A stretch of DNA of 64,000 bases, taken from contig NZ_JACTVJ010000004.1 of assembly GCF_014493765.1 (NCBI RefSeq), positions 744,001-808,000 of the forward strand, written 5' to 3'. The notes below the pieces were generated by a model. That model worked only from the letters and a program-made list of their open reading frames with translations, made no database searches and was not told where the DNA came from. Positions 39,433-47,346 of the stretch are shown one piece after another. Made by a program: the position numbers and the translations under genes. Source of the DNA: Streptomyces polyasparticus. GTDB taxonomy: Bacteria > Actinomycetota > Actinomycetes > Streptomycetales > Streptomycetaceae. Within the stretch, counting starts at the first letter, position 1; each line of letters opens with the position of its first letter.

Positions 39433-40461
39433 GAAGCCCCGCAGGTCGTCGAGGACCTCGTGGGCGGCGGTCACGCCGAGACCCAGGTACCAGGTCTCGT
39501 CCGGGACGTCCTTCGCCTGGCCGTTCTTGACGGCGCCGAGCTTCTTCCAGAGCGGGTTGTCCTCGGCGGTGTCGCGCTTGGTCTTGTTCACGTCGCCGTA
39601 GACGCCGGTGAAGATCCAGTCGGCGTCGGCCTCGTCGATCTTCTCGGGGCTGATCTCGGTGGCGAGGTCGTTGATCTGCTGGTTCTTCGGCCGCGGCACG
39701 CCGACGTCCTCGAGGATCGTGCCGATGAACGAGGCCTTCGCGTACAGGCGGATACGGTCCGGCATGTAGCGCAGCATCGTGACGGTCGGCTTCTTGTCGC
39801 CGAGCTCGGCGCCGAGCTTCTTCGCCTCTTCCTCGTACGCGGAGATCTTCTCCTCGGCCTCGGCCCGCTTGTCGAGCGCGGTGGCGTTGAGGAGGTAGTT
39901 CTCCTTCCAGGTGAAGCCCGGGCGGATGGAGAACACGGTCGGGGCGATCTTGGAGAGCTGCGGGTAGAGCTTCTCCGCGCGCAGCTGCGAGCCGAGGATC
40001 AGGTCGGGCTTGAGGGCCGCGATCGCCTCCAGGTTCAGGGAGTTGATCGTGCCGACGTCCTTCGGGCTGCCGGCCGCCTTGCCCAGGTACTCGGGGATGC
40101 CGTCGTCGCCCTCGGTGGGGGCGTAGCCGACCGGCTTGATGCCGAGCGAGACGACGTTGTCGAGCTCGCCGACGTCGAGCACCACGACGCGCTTGGGCTG
40201 CGCCTTGAGCTCGGTCTTGCCAAGGGCGTGGGTGATGGTGCGCGGGAACTCGCCGGGCCCCGCGTCCGTGCCCATCTTCGCGGTGTCCTCGGCGGCCTTG
40301 GCGAAGTCCTCGCCGCCGGTCGCGACCTTCTTGCTGCCCGCGCCGTTCTCGGCCTTCTTCGACCCCTCGGCCCCGTTGTCGGAGGACGAGCAGGCGCCGA
40401 GGGCGAGCGCGGCGGCTACGGCAAGGGCTGCGGCGGCGGTACCGCGGCGGCGAAGGGACAT
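39421..40461 (-). CDS. Iron-siderophore-binding lipoprotein
   Basis: A 346-residue periplasmic-binding-protein-like lipoprotein of the FecB/FepB/DesE class (helical-backbone, TroA/FhuD fold) that delivers ferric siderophore to an ABC importer. Signal with lipobox LGAC puts the lipidated Cys at about residue 24. The core starts KRVVVLDVGELDNVVSLGIKPVGYAP; the second half has ADWIFTGVYGD. ATG 40461 is followed upstream by a DmdR/IdeR-type iron box (40488-40506), so expression should rise under iron starvation. No permease or ATPase gene adjoins; it must use a transporter encoded elsewhere. Confidence 0.93.
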   Translation of the reverse strand: MSLRRRGTAAAALAVAAALALGACSSSDNGAEGSKKAENGAGSKKVATGGEDFAKAAEDTAKMGTDAGPGEFPRTITHALGKTELKAQPKRVVVLDVGELDNVVSLGIKPVGYAPTEGDDGIPEYLGKAAGSPKDVGTINSLNLEAIAALKPDLILGSQLRAEKLYPQLSKIAPTVFSIRPGFTWKENYLLNATALDKRAEAEEKISAYEEEAKKLGAELGDKKPTVTMLRYMPDRIRLYAKASFIGTILEDVGVPRPKNQQINDLATEISPEKIDEADADWIFTGVYGDVNKTKRDTAEDNPLWKKLGAVKNGQAKDVPDETWYLGLGVTAAHEVLDDLRGFLVK

Positions 40462-40487
40462 CGGTGCTCCAAAGACACAGGATTTGC

Positions 40488-40506
40488 TTAGGTAACCCTC
40501 ACCTTA
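40488..40506 (-). promoter_or_regulatory. Iron box (DmdR/IdeR-type)
   Basis: TTAGGTAACCCTCACCTTA fits the 19-bp actinobacterial iron-box pattern TTAGGTTAGGCTAACCTAA at most positions, with the outer TTAGGT/ACCTTA half-sites intact. It lies 27-45 bp upstream of the siderophore-binding lipoprotein start, overlapping its promoter. Confidence 0.85.
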
Positions 40507-40644
40507 AACTCACCGGATACCGGAGGGCGCTGCCGCCCCCTGTGACCCTTGTGACAGCACACAGTCCCCCGGCACCTCAGGCGAATCAGGACATCGCCAC
40601 CCTTTGGTGTGAAGTGCGAGGCGGCACGTCCCACGCCAGCGCGT

Positions 40645-40662
40645 ACGAAAACTAGCTTTCGT
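40645..40662. promoter_or_regulatory. Palindrome before the 383-residue protein gene
   Basis: ACGAAAACTAGCTTTCGT is an 18-bp near-perfect palindrome (one mismatched pair) 20 bp before ATG 40682. It is unusually AT-rich and may be an operator. GGAGG lies between it and the start codon. Confidence 0.5.
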
Positions 40663-40681
40663 CACCGGAGGTGAGGGCTGG

Positions 40682-41833
40682 ATGACGACGACGGCGTTGG
40701 CGACCGACACGGCCCCGGACGAGGGCGCGAACGGTGCGTCCGACGGCATGGGTGCGATACGGCGCCCGGGATTCACGATCGCGGCCGACGGCTCCTACGC
40801 GGCGCGGCTCGCTCCGCGCGGCGACGTGTGGTGCCCGGAGCGCTGGAGCCTCGACAGCCCCGAGCCCTACGCGGTGCCGCTGCCGCTCGACCAGCCCGAG
40901 GAGCCGGGCACCGAGGTGCTGCCGCTTGCCGACGGACGGGTGCTCGTGCACCGCGTCGCGGACGGCCGCCACATGTTCTCGCTGCTCTACCCCACGGGTC
41001 CCGGCACGGGTCAACTGCCGCTCGGGGCCGTGGAGACGGCCGAGCTGACACTGCTTCCGCCGTCGCCCAGCGGGAGTCCGGCGTATGCACTCGCACCGGG
41101 TGAACGGTCGAGTTCCGTCTGGCTGGTGGCGGGTGGCGCGTTCGGGCCCGAGCTGGTCGCGCAGGTGCCGGGCCGCTGTTCGGGCGGGGTGTGGCTGGAC
41201 CGTACGGGGCGGATGCTGGCGCTCGACCAGGAGCTTGGCGGGCGCACCAAGACCGTCGCCGTCGATCTGGAGCGCGGGGGTGAGGTCTCGCCGCTGCTCC
41301 AGATCGGCGAGGACTCCGACGACCGGCTGCTGCTCGCCGACCCCGGCAGCGGTTTCATCCTGGTGCGGTCCGACGCACCGGGCGACGACCGGCTCGGCTG
41401 GGGCCAGCTCGGCTCCACCCGGCCGATCCACTTCCCGGACGCGCTGCGTCTGGAGGACTGCGTGGTGACGCCGTTCGCGATACAGCCCGGCCAGGTGCTC
41501 AGCCCCGAGGCCTGTGCGGTGGCACTCAGGATCGACGGTGCGGCCGGCACCTGGCTGGGGATCTGGTCGCCGCAGCAGCGGCAGACGCAGCAACTGGCGG
41601 GCCCGTACGGCTGGTTGGGCTGCGGGCTCTGGTCCTTGGGCCAGGAGCTCCTGCTCCCGTACGTCACCGAGGACACGCCCTGCGGTCTCGCCCGCGTCAC
41701 CCCGCCCGCACCGGAGCCCGTACGGCTGCCCGAGCCGGCGGCCGAACCGGCGGCCGAGCCCGCCCCGAGCGCGCCACGGCCCGTTCCGCTGCAGCAGGCA
41801 CCGCTCGGTGGGCGGGTGGCCGGTCGTCGATAG
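40682..41833 (+). CDS. Conserved hypothetical protein, propeller-like
   Basis: A 383-residue soluble protein of a conserved Streptomyces family without an assigned function. Repeated beta-strand blocks with Asp/Gly turns (LPLADGRVLVHRVADGRH, VWLDRTGRMLALDQEL, LLLADPGSGFILVRSD) suggest a beta-propeller. The N-terminal 25 residues are Thr/Ala-rich; the C-terminal 45 are Pro/Ala/Glu-rich (AEPAAEPAP) and disordered. ATG 40682 follows GGAGGTGAGGG. It has no signal or membrane part. Nearest neighbour upstream is the divergent iron-uptake gene. Confidence 0.72.
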   Translation: MTTTALATDTAPDEGANGASDGMGAIRRPGFTIAADGSYAARLAPRGDVWCPERWSLDSPEPYAVPLPLDQPEEPGTEVLPLADGRVLVHRVADGRHMFSLLYPTGPGTGQLPLGAVETAELTLLPPSPSGSPAYALAPGERSSSVWLVAGGAFGPELVAQVPGRCSGGVWLDRTGRMLALDQELGGRTKTVAVDLERGGEVSPLLQIGEDSDDRLLLADPGSGFILVRSDAPGDDRLGWGQLGSTRPIHFPDALRLEDCVVTPFAIQPGQVLSPEACAVALRIDGAAGTWLGIWSPQQRQTQQLAGPYGWLGCGLWSLGQELLLPYVTEDTPCGLARVTPPAPEPVRLPEPAAEPAAEPAPSAPRPVPLQQAPLGGRVAGRR

Positions 41834-42035
41834 CCGGGGGCCGATCCTCAGGCAGGCGGGGGCCGTGAGACGGGTGGCCGAATCGTTAGGCAGGCGGCCG
41901 GTCACGGGACGGGTCCCCGGTCGTTGGGCAGGTGGCCTGTCGTTAGACTCGGCGGGCGAAAGATCACGGGGTTGCAGGCGCCCCGGCAGTTCGGGGGGCC
42001 TGTGGCGACAAGCACGAAATCAACGGGGTGAGTTG
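41834..42035. other. Repeat-bearing gap
   Basis: About 200 bp with imperfect repeats of GGCAGGCGG and CGTTAGGCAGG/CGTTGGGCAGG (41850-41945). No gene recognised. The ribosome site of the next small gene (GGGGTGAG) is at its end. Confidence 0.5.
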
Positions 42036-42176
42036 ATGATGAGCGAGCAGGACAGCAGGACGACGGGGACCGAGGAAGGGCACGGCCGCCACCGTGGTCC
42101 GGCCGCCGAGCAGGACGTCGAGTCGACGCCTGCGGGGCGCCACCGTCGTCATGCCGAGCAGAGCCAGGCGGCCTGA
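42036..42176 (+). CDS. Small hydrophilic protein
   Basis: A 46-residue protein starting at ATG 42036 (or the adjacent ATG 42039) with GGGGTGAG a few bases upstream. It is rich in Glu, His and Arg with the repeated motif GRHR: HGRHRGPAAEQ then AGRHRRHAEQ. No signal or membrane part. The paired HGRHRG blocks look like a small conserved Streptomyces peptide, but I cannot name a family or a function. A very strong terminator follows 18 bp after the stop, supporting a real transcript. Confidence 0.6.
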   Translation: MMSEQDSRTTGTEEGHGRHRGPAAEQDVESTPAGRHRRHAEQSQAA

Positions 42177-42194
42177 CCCACCGCCGCCGCACGT

Positions 42195-42233
42195 GAAGAG
42201 GGCCGACCGGAACGATTCCGGTCGGCCCTCTTC
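42195..42233 (+). terminator. Strong 18-bp-stem terminator
   Basis: GAAGAGGGCCGACCGGAA (42195-42212) pairs perfectly with TTCCGGTCGGCCCTCTTC (42216-42233) around CGA. It ends the small-protein gene and may also serve the convergent SDR operon. Confidence 0.92.
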
Positions 42234-42290
42234 CCGTAAGACAGGCGGCCCTCTTCACGTAAGACAGTCGGCCCTCTTCACCTGAAAGAG
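42221..42290. repeat. ~23-bp repeats made from the terminator arm
   Basis: The 3' arm of the terminator (CGGCCCTCTTC) with its flank (CGTAAGACAG) recurs twice more, at about 42247 and 42270. The unit is close to CGGCCCTCTTCACGTAAGAC. Extra arms allow alternative pairing with the single 5' arm. Confidence 0.8.
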
Positions 42291-42300
42291 AGGCAGAGAC

Positions 42301-43242
42301 TCAGCCGTGCTTGAGCCCGAGCACCTCGGCCGCGGCGAAGGTCTCCCCCGCCGGACGCTCCTCGTACCACGGCGTGATCAGCTCATCGAGCTCGTCGTAC
42401 GTGAAGACCTCCTTCGCGGTGTCGAACTTCGCGGCCACCTTGGGCCGTTCGACCACCGCGACCATCCCGCCGTGCACCACGAGCAGTTGCCCGTTCACCT
42501 TGGCGGCCGCCGGTGAGGCGAGATAGCCGACGAGCGGGGCCACGTGCTCGGGCGCCAGCTTGTCGAGCGCGCCGTCCGCCGGCTCCTGGAAGCCGGCGAA
42601 GACGTCCTCGGTCATCCGGGTGCGGGCGCGCGGGCAGATGGCGTTGGCCGTGACGCCGTACTTGCCGAGGGCGAGGGCGGTGGACGTGGTCAGACCCACG
42701 ATTCCGCCCTTCGCCGCGGCGTAGTTGGGCTGGCCGGCCGAGCCCGCGAGGAAGGCCTCGGAGGAGGTGTTGATGATCCGTCCGAAGACCGGGCCGCCAC
42801 TCTCCTTGGAGCGGGAACGCCAGTGCACCGAGGCGAAGTGGGTGGTGTTGAAGTGGCCCTTGAGGTGGACGCGGATCACCGAGTCCCACTCGTCCTCGGA
42901 CATCGAGAAGACCATCCGGTCGCGCAGGATGCCCGCGTTGTTGACGAGGATGTCCAGCCTGCCGAACTCGTCGACGGCCAACTGCACCAGCTGACGGGCC
43001 TGTTCGTGGTCGGCCACGTCGCCGAGGTGCGCGACGGCCTGCCCACCGGCCGCCTCGATCTCGGCCACGACCTGCTCGGCGGGTGTCGCCGAGGCCTCCC
43101 CCGAACCGTCCCTGCCGGGCTGCCCGTAGTCGTTGACCACGACGCTCGCGCCGAGCCGGGCCAGCTCAAGGGCCTCGGCCCGGCCGAGCCCGCGCCCGGC
43201 CCCGGTGACGATCGCGGACAGACCCGCCAATGGCTGTGACAT
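42301..43242 (-). CDS. SDR, (3R)-hydroxyacyl-CoA dehydrogenase / 17-beta-HSD4-like
   Basis: A 313-residue SDR with the long form seen in the dehydrogenase domain of multifunctional enzyme 2 and in actinobacterial Hsd4A. Rossmann TGAGRGLGRAEAL near residues 14-26; NDYGQPG loop; NNAG; catalytic Ser in NTSSEAF; YAAAK as Tyr/Lys. The C-terminal FTYDELDELITPWYEE tail is typical of this subgroup. It would oxidise 3-hydroxyacyl-CoA to 3-ketoacyl-CoA. GAGGGG 6 nt before ATG 43242. Last gene of the MaoC - ADH - SDR operon under a KstR-like box. Confidence 0.9.
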   Translation of the reverse strand: MSQPLAGLSAIVTGAGRGLGRAEALELARLGASVVVNDYGQPGRDGSGEASATPAEQVVAEIEAAGGQAVAHLGDVADHEQARQLVQLAVDEFGRLDILVNNAGILRDRMVFSMSEDEWDSVIRVHLKGHFNTTHFASVHWRSRSKESGGPVFGRIINTSSEAFLAGSAGQPNYAAAKGGIVGLTTSTALALGKYGVTANAICPRARTRMTEDVFAGFQEPADGALDKLAPEHVAPLVGYLASPAAAKVNGQLLVVHGGMVAVVERPKVAAKFDTAKEVFTYDELDELITPWYEERPAGETFAAAEVLGLKHG

Positions 43243-43296
43243 CAAAGTCCCCTCGTATGTACGCGGTTGTGCGCTTCCCGGAGTGCGGAGAGCCGC

Positions 43297-44373
43297 TCAG
43301 ATCTCGATGCAGGTGCGCAGCGCCACACCGGTGCGCATCTGCTCGATCGCCTCGTTGATCTCGCTCAGCGGCACGCGGTGCGTGATCAGGCCCTCGAGGT
43401 CGATCCGGCCCGCGCGCCACAGCGCGATGGACCGCTCGTACGAGGCGAGGACGTCGCCGCCGCCGTACATGGACGGCAGGATCTTCTTCTCGTCGAAGAA
43501 CAGCTCGAACATGTTGAACTGCAGGTAGTCGTCGAGCGCGCCCGCGCCGACCACGATGAGGCTGCCGCCGCGGCGGGTGGTCTCGTACGCCTTGCGGGCG
43601 GTGGCGGACTTGCCGACGACCTCGAAGACGTAGTCGAAGCCCTCGCCACCGGTGACGCTCTGCTTGGCGTCGTCCAGCTCCTCGGGCGAAACGGCCATGG
43701 TGGCACCGAACTTGAGGGCCGCCTCACGCCGGGACTCCACCGGGTCCACGGCCACGATCTCGGCCGCGCCCTTGAGCTTCGCGCCCTGGATCGCGGAGAT
43801 GCCGACGCCGCCGCAGCCGATGACGGCGACCGAGGAACCGGCCTTCACATCGGCGGTGTTGATGGCCGCACCGAGTCCGGTGGTGACACCGCAGCCGATC
43901 AGCGCGGCGATGTCGAAGGGCACGTCGTCCGGGATCGGCACGGCGCAGCGCGCGTCGACCACGGTCTCCTCGGCGAAGGTGCCGGTGCCGGCGAAGCCGA
44001 AGACGTCGCCGCCGGCCCGCTTGTAGTTGGGGATGCCGGCGTTCATGAAGCCGGCCAGGCAGAGCTGCTTCTGGCCGCGCTTGCAGGCCGGGCACTCCTC
44101 GCACGCGGGCAGCCAGCACACCAGGACGCGGTCGCCCACCTTGACGTTGGTGACGCCCTCGCCGACCTCCAGGATCTCGCCCGCGCCCTCGTGTCCGGGG
44201 ACGAAGGGGCCGGGCTGCGGCAGCACACCGCTCATCGCGGACAGGTCCGAGTGGCACAGGCCGGTGGCCCGCACCCGGATCTTCACCTTGCCGGGCCCGA
44301 AGCCGGTGGTCTCGAAGTCGTCGAGCACTTCCAGCTTGTCCTGGCCGATCTCGTGCAGTACAGCTGCGCGCAT
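43297..44373 (-). CDS. Zinc-dependent alcohol dehydrogenase
   Basis: A 358-residue medium-chain dehydrogenase. Catalytic zinc ligands Cys40 and His61-Glu62 (PGHEGAGE); four structural-zinc Cys at 91, 94, 97 and 105 (with Cys86 close by); NAD-binding VIGCGGVGISAIQGA. It resembles mycothiol/formaldehyde-type and mycobacterial AdhD-like class III enzymes that oxidise long or bulky primary alcohols. In this operon it could oxidise an alcohol produced by a P450 on a side chain before CoA activation. Gaps of 73 bp to the MaoC gene and 54 bp to the SDR support co-transcription. Confidence 0.92.
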   Translation of the reverse strand: MRAAVLHEIGQDKLEVLDDFETTGFGPGKVKIRVRATGLCHSDLSAMSGVLPQPGPFVPGHEGAGEILEVGEGVTNVKVGDRVLVCWLPACEECPACKRGQKQLCLAGFMNAGIPNYKRAGGDVFGFAGTGTFAEETVVDARCAVPIPDDVPFDIAALIGCGVTTGLGAAINTADVKAGSSVAVIGCGGVGISAIQGAKLKGAAEIVAVDPVESRREAALKFGATMAVSPEELDDAKQSVTGGEGFDYVFEVVGKSATARKAYETTRRGGSLIVVGAGALDDYLQFNMFELFFDEKKILPSMYGGGDVLASYERSIALWRAGRIDLEGLITHRVPLSEINEAIEQMRTGVALRTCIEI

Positions 44374-44446
44374 GGTGCGGCTCCTTCTCGGATGCGGTGC
44401 GGAACAGGCGTAAGACGTGAGGGAGTTACGAGGGCCAATCGGAGCT

Positions 44447-45301
44447 TCAGGAGTGCTCGACCACGGTGTCCGCGAGCACGGGCGCGTCGTCCCGTTCGGC
44501 CGCGGTCACCGACACCTGGACCTTGCCGTCCAGCTGCCAGATGCGGATCCGCAGCGTCTCGCCGGGGAAGACCACGCCGGCGAAGCGCGTGGTGTACGAG
44601 CGCACGCGGGTCACATCGCCGTCGAGCACGCTGTCCACGACGGCCTTCAGAGTCATCCCGTACGAGCAGAGGCCGTGCAGGATCGGCTTGTCGAAGCCGG
44701 CCAGCTTGGCGAACTCGGGGTCGGCGTGCAGCGGGTTCCAGTCGCCGGAGAGGCGGTAGAGCAGCGCCTGGTCCTCGCGGATGTGCTTCTCGACGGTCTT
44801 GTCCGGTGCGCGGGCGGGCAGTTCGAGCCGGTCGGAGGGACCGCGCTCGCCGCCGAAGCCGCCCTCGCCGCGCACGAAGATCTGGGTGTCGCAGGTCCAC
44901 AGCGGACCTTCGTCGTCGGTGACCTCCGAGCGCATCACGATCACGGCGGCCTTGCCCTTGTCGTACACGGCCGGGATCGTCGAGCTCTGCACGGCCTTGC
45001 CCTGGACGGGGATCGGCCGGTGCAGCGTGACCTTCTGGCCGCCGTGCAGCACCGCGGCGAGGTTCACGTCGATGCCGGGCGCGGACAGACCGCCCGCGGC
45101 GGCCATCCCGCCGCCGGCCACCGTCGCGAAGCTCGGCAGGACCTGGAGCTTGGATTCGAGGGTGTAGCGCAGCTCGTCCGGGTCGGTCGCGGGGATTCCG
45201 GCGCCGAGACCCAGGTGGTAGAGCTGGATGTCCTTGTGGTCCCAGGTCAGGTCGGTGCTGCGCGGCTCGGCGGAGACGGCCTTTGCGGCATCAATGGGCA
45301 T
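44447..45301 (-). CDS. MaoC family (R)-specific enoyl-CoA hydratase
   Basis: A 284-residue double hot-dog hydratase of the type-2 (MFE-2) class. The N-terminal half is the non-catalytic hot dog (RYTLESKLQVLPSFATV); the C-terminal half has the hydratase-2 motif YRLSGDWNPLHADPEFAKLAGF with the catalytic Asp/His, followed by ILHGLCSYG. It adds water to trans-2-enoyl-CoA, feeding the SDR of the same operon. ATG 45301 has AAGGAG 10 nt upstream. First gene of the operon; its 5' region carries a KstR-like box and a CTGAC-type palindrome. Confidence 0.92.
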   Translation of the reverse strand: MPIDAAKAVSAEPRSTDLTWDHKDIQLYHLGLGAGIPATDPDELRYTLESKLQVLPSFATVAGGGMAAAGGLSAPGIDVNLAAVLHGGQKVTLHRPIPVQGKAVQSSTIPAVYDKGKAAVIVMRSEVTDDEGPLWTCDTQIFVRGEGGFGGERGPSDRLELPARAPDKTVEKHIREDQALLYRLSGDWNPLHADPEFAKLAGFDKPILHGLCSYGMTLKAVVDSVLDGDVTRVRSYTTRFAGVVFPGETLRIRIWQLDGKVQVSVTAAERDDAPVLADTVVEHS

Positions 45302-45425
45302 GGGGACGCTGCTCCTTGGGTGGTTCATGCGCGTGAGCCGTGCGGGGTCACGCACGTGGAAGACCTCGGTGCGGCCGTCCGCACCGTCGGCCGCACCGAG
45401 GTCGCATCGGACCGGCCACGCCGCG

Positions 45426-45445
45426 CGTTCTAGAACGCGTTCTAG
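45426..45445. promoter_or_regulatory. KstR-like operator before the MaoC-ADH-SDR operon
   Basis: CTAGAACGCGTTCTAG (45430-45445) is a perfect palindrome whose inner 14 bases, TAGAACGCGTTCTA, fit the published KstR consensus TNNAACNNGTTNNA. An overlapping palindrome GCGTTCTAGAACGC starts at 45426. Located 125-144 bp upstream of the MaoC start codon. Confidence 0.82.
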
Positions 45446-45506
45446 GCCAGTGATCCCCATGTATAACGCAGCCCCCGGGACTTGTGAAGGGTCCGGACAG
45501 CATGTT

Positions 45507-45521
45507 CTGACGCCACGTCAG
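45507..45521. promoter_or_regulatory. CTGAC-N5-GTCAG palindrome
   Basis: CTGACGCCACGTCAG is a perfect palindrome with 6-bp arms. It lies 62 bp beyond the KstR-like box, between the divergent MaoC and ABC-exporter operons. The same pattern occurs at 53734, 58667 and, as near-copies, at 13409 and 13442. Confidence 0.7.
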
Positions 45522-45588
45522 ATACCGTTGGAGTGCGGCGAATTCCGCTTCCGCGCACGGCGGCGTCCGGTGTCATGCCGCCACCCAT

Positions 45589-45619
45589 GACATTTGTCCT
45601 ACGGAGCTCCTGACAGGAG
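45589..45619. promoter_or_regulatory. Palindromes before the ABC-2 exporter operon
   Basis: GACATTTGTC (45589-45598) is a 10-bp palindrome resembling DesR-type response-regulator sites (TGACATTTGTCA). CTCCTGACAGGAG (45607-45619) is a second one. They lie 40-70 bp before the ATPase start. A response regulator partnering the DesK-type kinase would be the expected binder. Confidence 0.55.
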
Positions 45620-45659
45620 GTTCTGCCGCTGCCCCGCCCCCGCTCCGTACGGTCGTGGC

Positions 45660-46616
45660 ATGACGAAGACAACGCCGGCCGTGGACCTGAGCGCGGTGGT
45701 CAGGGCCTTCCCCTCCGTACGTGCCGTGGACGGCATCGACCTCACGATCGAGCGCGGTGAGACGGTCGCGCTGCTCGGCCGCAACGGCGCCGGCAAGTCC
45801 ACGACGATCTCGCTGCTGCTCGGCCTGGACGAGCCCGACGAGGGCGCGGTCCGGCTCTTCGGCACCACGCCCGAACTGGCCGTCCGCAAAGGGCAGGTGG
45901 GCGCGATGCTGCAGGACGGCCGGCCGATCTCGCGGGTCACGGTACGCGAGCTCGTCACGTTCGTCGGCCGTGCGTATCCGAAGCCGATGCCCGTCGCCGA
46001 GGCGCTCGCGCTCGCCGGTCTGGCCGAGGTGGCCGACCGCCGCGTGGACCGGCTCTCGGGCGGTCAGGTGCAGCGCGTACGGTTCGCCCTCGCGCTCGCC
46101 GGCAACCCCGAGCTGATCGTGCTCGACGAGCCGACTGCCGCGCTGGACGTGGAGGCGCGCCGGACGTTCTGGGAGTCGATGCGCGGCTATGCCCGGCGCG
46201 GCAACACCGTGCTGTTCTCCACGCATTACCTCCAGGAGGCCGACGCCAACGCCGACCGGATCGTGGTGATCGACCGCGGCCGGATCGTCGCGGACGGTTC
46301 GGCTCAGGACCTCAAGCGGCGGGCCGGCGGCACGCTGGTCTCCTTCGACCTGGCCGGACGGGACTCCGGCTGGCTGGACACACTGCCCGGTGTCACGGCC
46401 GTGGAGATCCGCGGCGAGCGGGCCGGTCTGCGCAGCGAGGACTCCGACGCGACCGTGATGGCGCTCGCCGGCCGGGGAGCGATACGGGGGCTGCGGGTCG
46501 AAGGGACCTCGCTGGAGTCCGCGTTCCTCGCGCTGACCGCCGGGGAGGACGCGATCGCCGAGACCACCGGTACGACCCGACTCACCGCCGCGACCGACCT
46601 GATGGAGTCCTTGTGA
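45660..46616 (+). CDS. ABC-2 type exporter ATPase
   Basis: A 318-residue nucleotide-binding subunit. Walker A GRNGAGKST near residues 40-48, signature LSGGQVQRVRFALAL, Walker B LIVLDEPTAAL, and the switch His in FSTHYLQEAD. The C-terminal 100 residues are the usual extension of drug/lipid exporters such as DrrA. ATG 45660 is taken from family alignment. It is the first gene of an operon with the permease (GTGA overlap) and a sensor kinase. Confidence 0.94.
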   Translation: MTKTTPAVDLSAVVRAFPSVRAVDGIDLTIERGETVALLGRNGAGKSTTISLLLGLDEPDEGAVRLFGTTPELAVRKGQVGAMLQDGRPISRVTVRELVTFVGRAYPKPMPVAEALALAGLAEVADRRVDRLSGGQVQRVRFALALAGNPELIVLDEPTAALDVEARRTFWESMRGYARRGNTVLFSTHYLQEADANADRIVVIDRGRIVADGSAQDLKRRAGGTLVSFDLAGRDSGWLDTLPGVTAVEIRGERAGLRSEDSDATVMALAGRGAIRGLRVEGTSLESAFLALTAGEDAIAETTGTTRLTAATDLMESL

Positions 46617-47344
46617 TGCTGCTCGACTATCTGCGCCTGGAGATCCGCCGGACCCTGCGCGACACCGGCTTCGTCGTCCTCGGGATCGGTATGCCCGTGC
46701 TGATGTACCTGCTGTTCACCAACCTCGGCGCGAGCGGCGACGACGCCGCCGGGTACAAGCTCTCGGCCATGGTCGGGATGGCCGCGTACGGCGCGCTGGG
46801 CGCGGCGCTCGGCACGGGCGGCGCCGTCGCCGAGGACCGCTCCACGGGATGGCTGCGCCAGCTGCGCGTCACTCCGCTCTCCCCGCGCCAGGTCGTGACG
46901 GGCCGCGCCATGAGCGGTTCGGTGACGGTGCTTCCGGCGATCGCCGCGGTCCTCGCGGCGGGCGCGCTGGTCAACGGCGTACGGATGGACGCCTGGCAGT
47001 GGACCGTCCTCGTGCTGCTCCTGTGGCTGGGCGCGCTGCCGTTCACACTGCTCGGCCTCGGCAACGGCTACCGGCTCAGCACCCAGGTCACCGGCATCGC
47101 CAACATGATCTGCACCATGGGCCTCGCCATCGTCGGCGGTCTGTGGTTCCCCACCGAGCTGTTCCCCGGCTGGCTGCGCACCGTGTCCGACTACACACCG
47201 GCGCACAGCTTCGCCGACCTCGGCTGGTCGACGACGGCAGGCACCGCTCCGGGTGCCACCACGCTCGTCGTGCTGTTCGTCTGGCTGCTGCTGTTCGGTG
47301 CGTACGCCGCCCGTTCCTATCGTCGTTCGGCCCGGACGGTGTGA
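46613..47344 (+). CDS. ABC-2 type exporter permease
   Basis: A 243-residue membrane subunit with six predicted helices and the ABC-2 signature region near VGGLWFPTELFPGWLRTVSD. The start GTG 46613 overlaps the ATPase stop (GTGA); the next codon is ATG 46616, an alternative. Works with the ATPase as a drug or lipid exporter. The kinase gene follows 2 bp after the stop. Confidence 0.92.
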   Translation: MMLLDYLRLEIRRTLRDTGFVVLGIGMPVLMYLLFTNLGASGDDAAGYKLSAMVGMAAYGALGAALGTGGAVAEDRSTGWLRQLRVTPLSPRQVVTGRAMSGSVTVLPAIAAVLAAGALVNGVRMDAWQWTVLVLLLWLGALPFTLLGLGNGYRLSTQVTGIANMICTMGLAIVGGLWFPTELFPGWLRTVSDYTPAHSFADLGWSTTAGTAPGATTLVVLFVWLLLFGAYAARSYRRSARTV

Positions 47345-47346
47345 CC

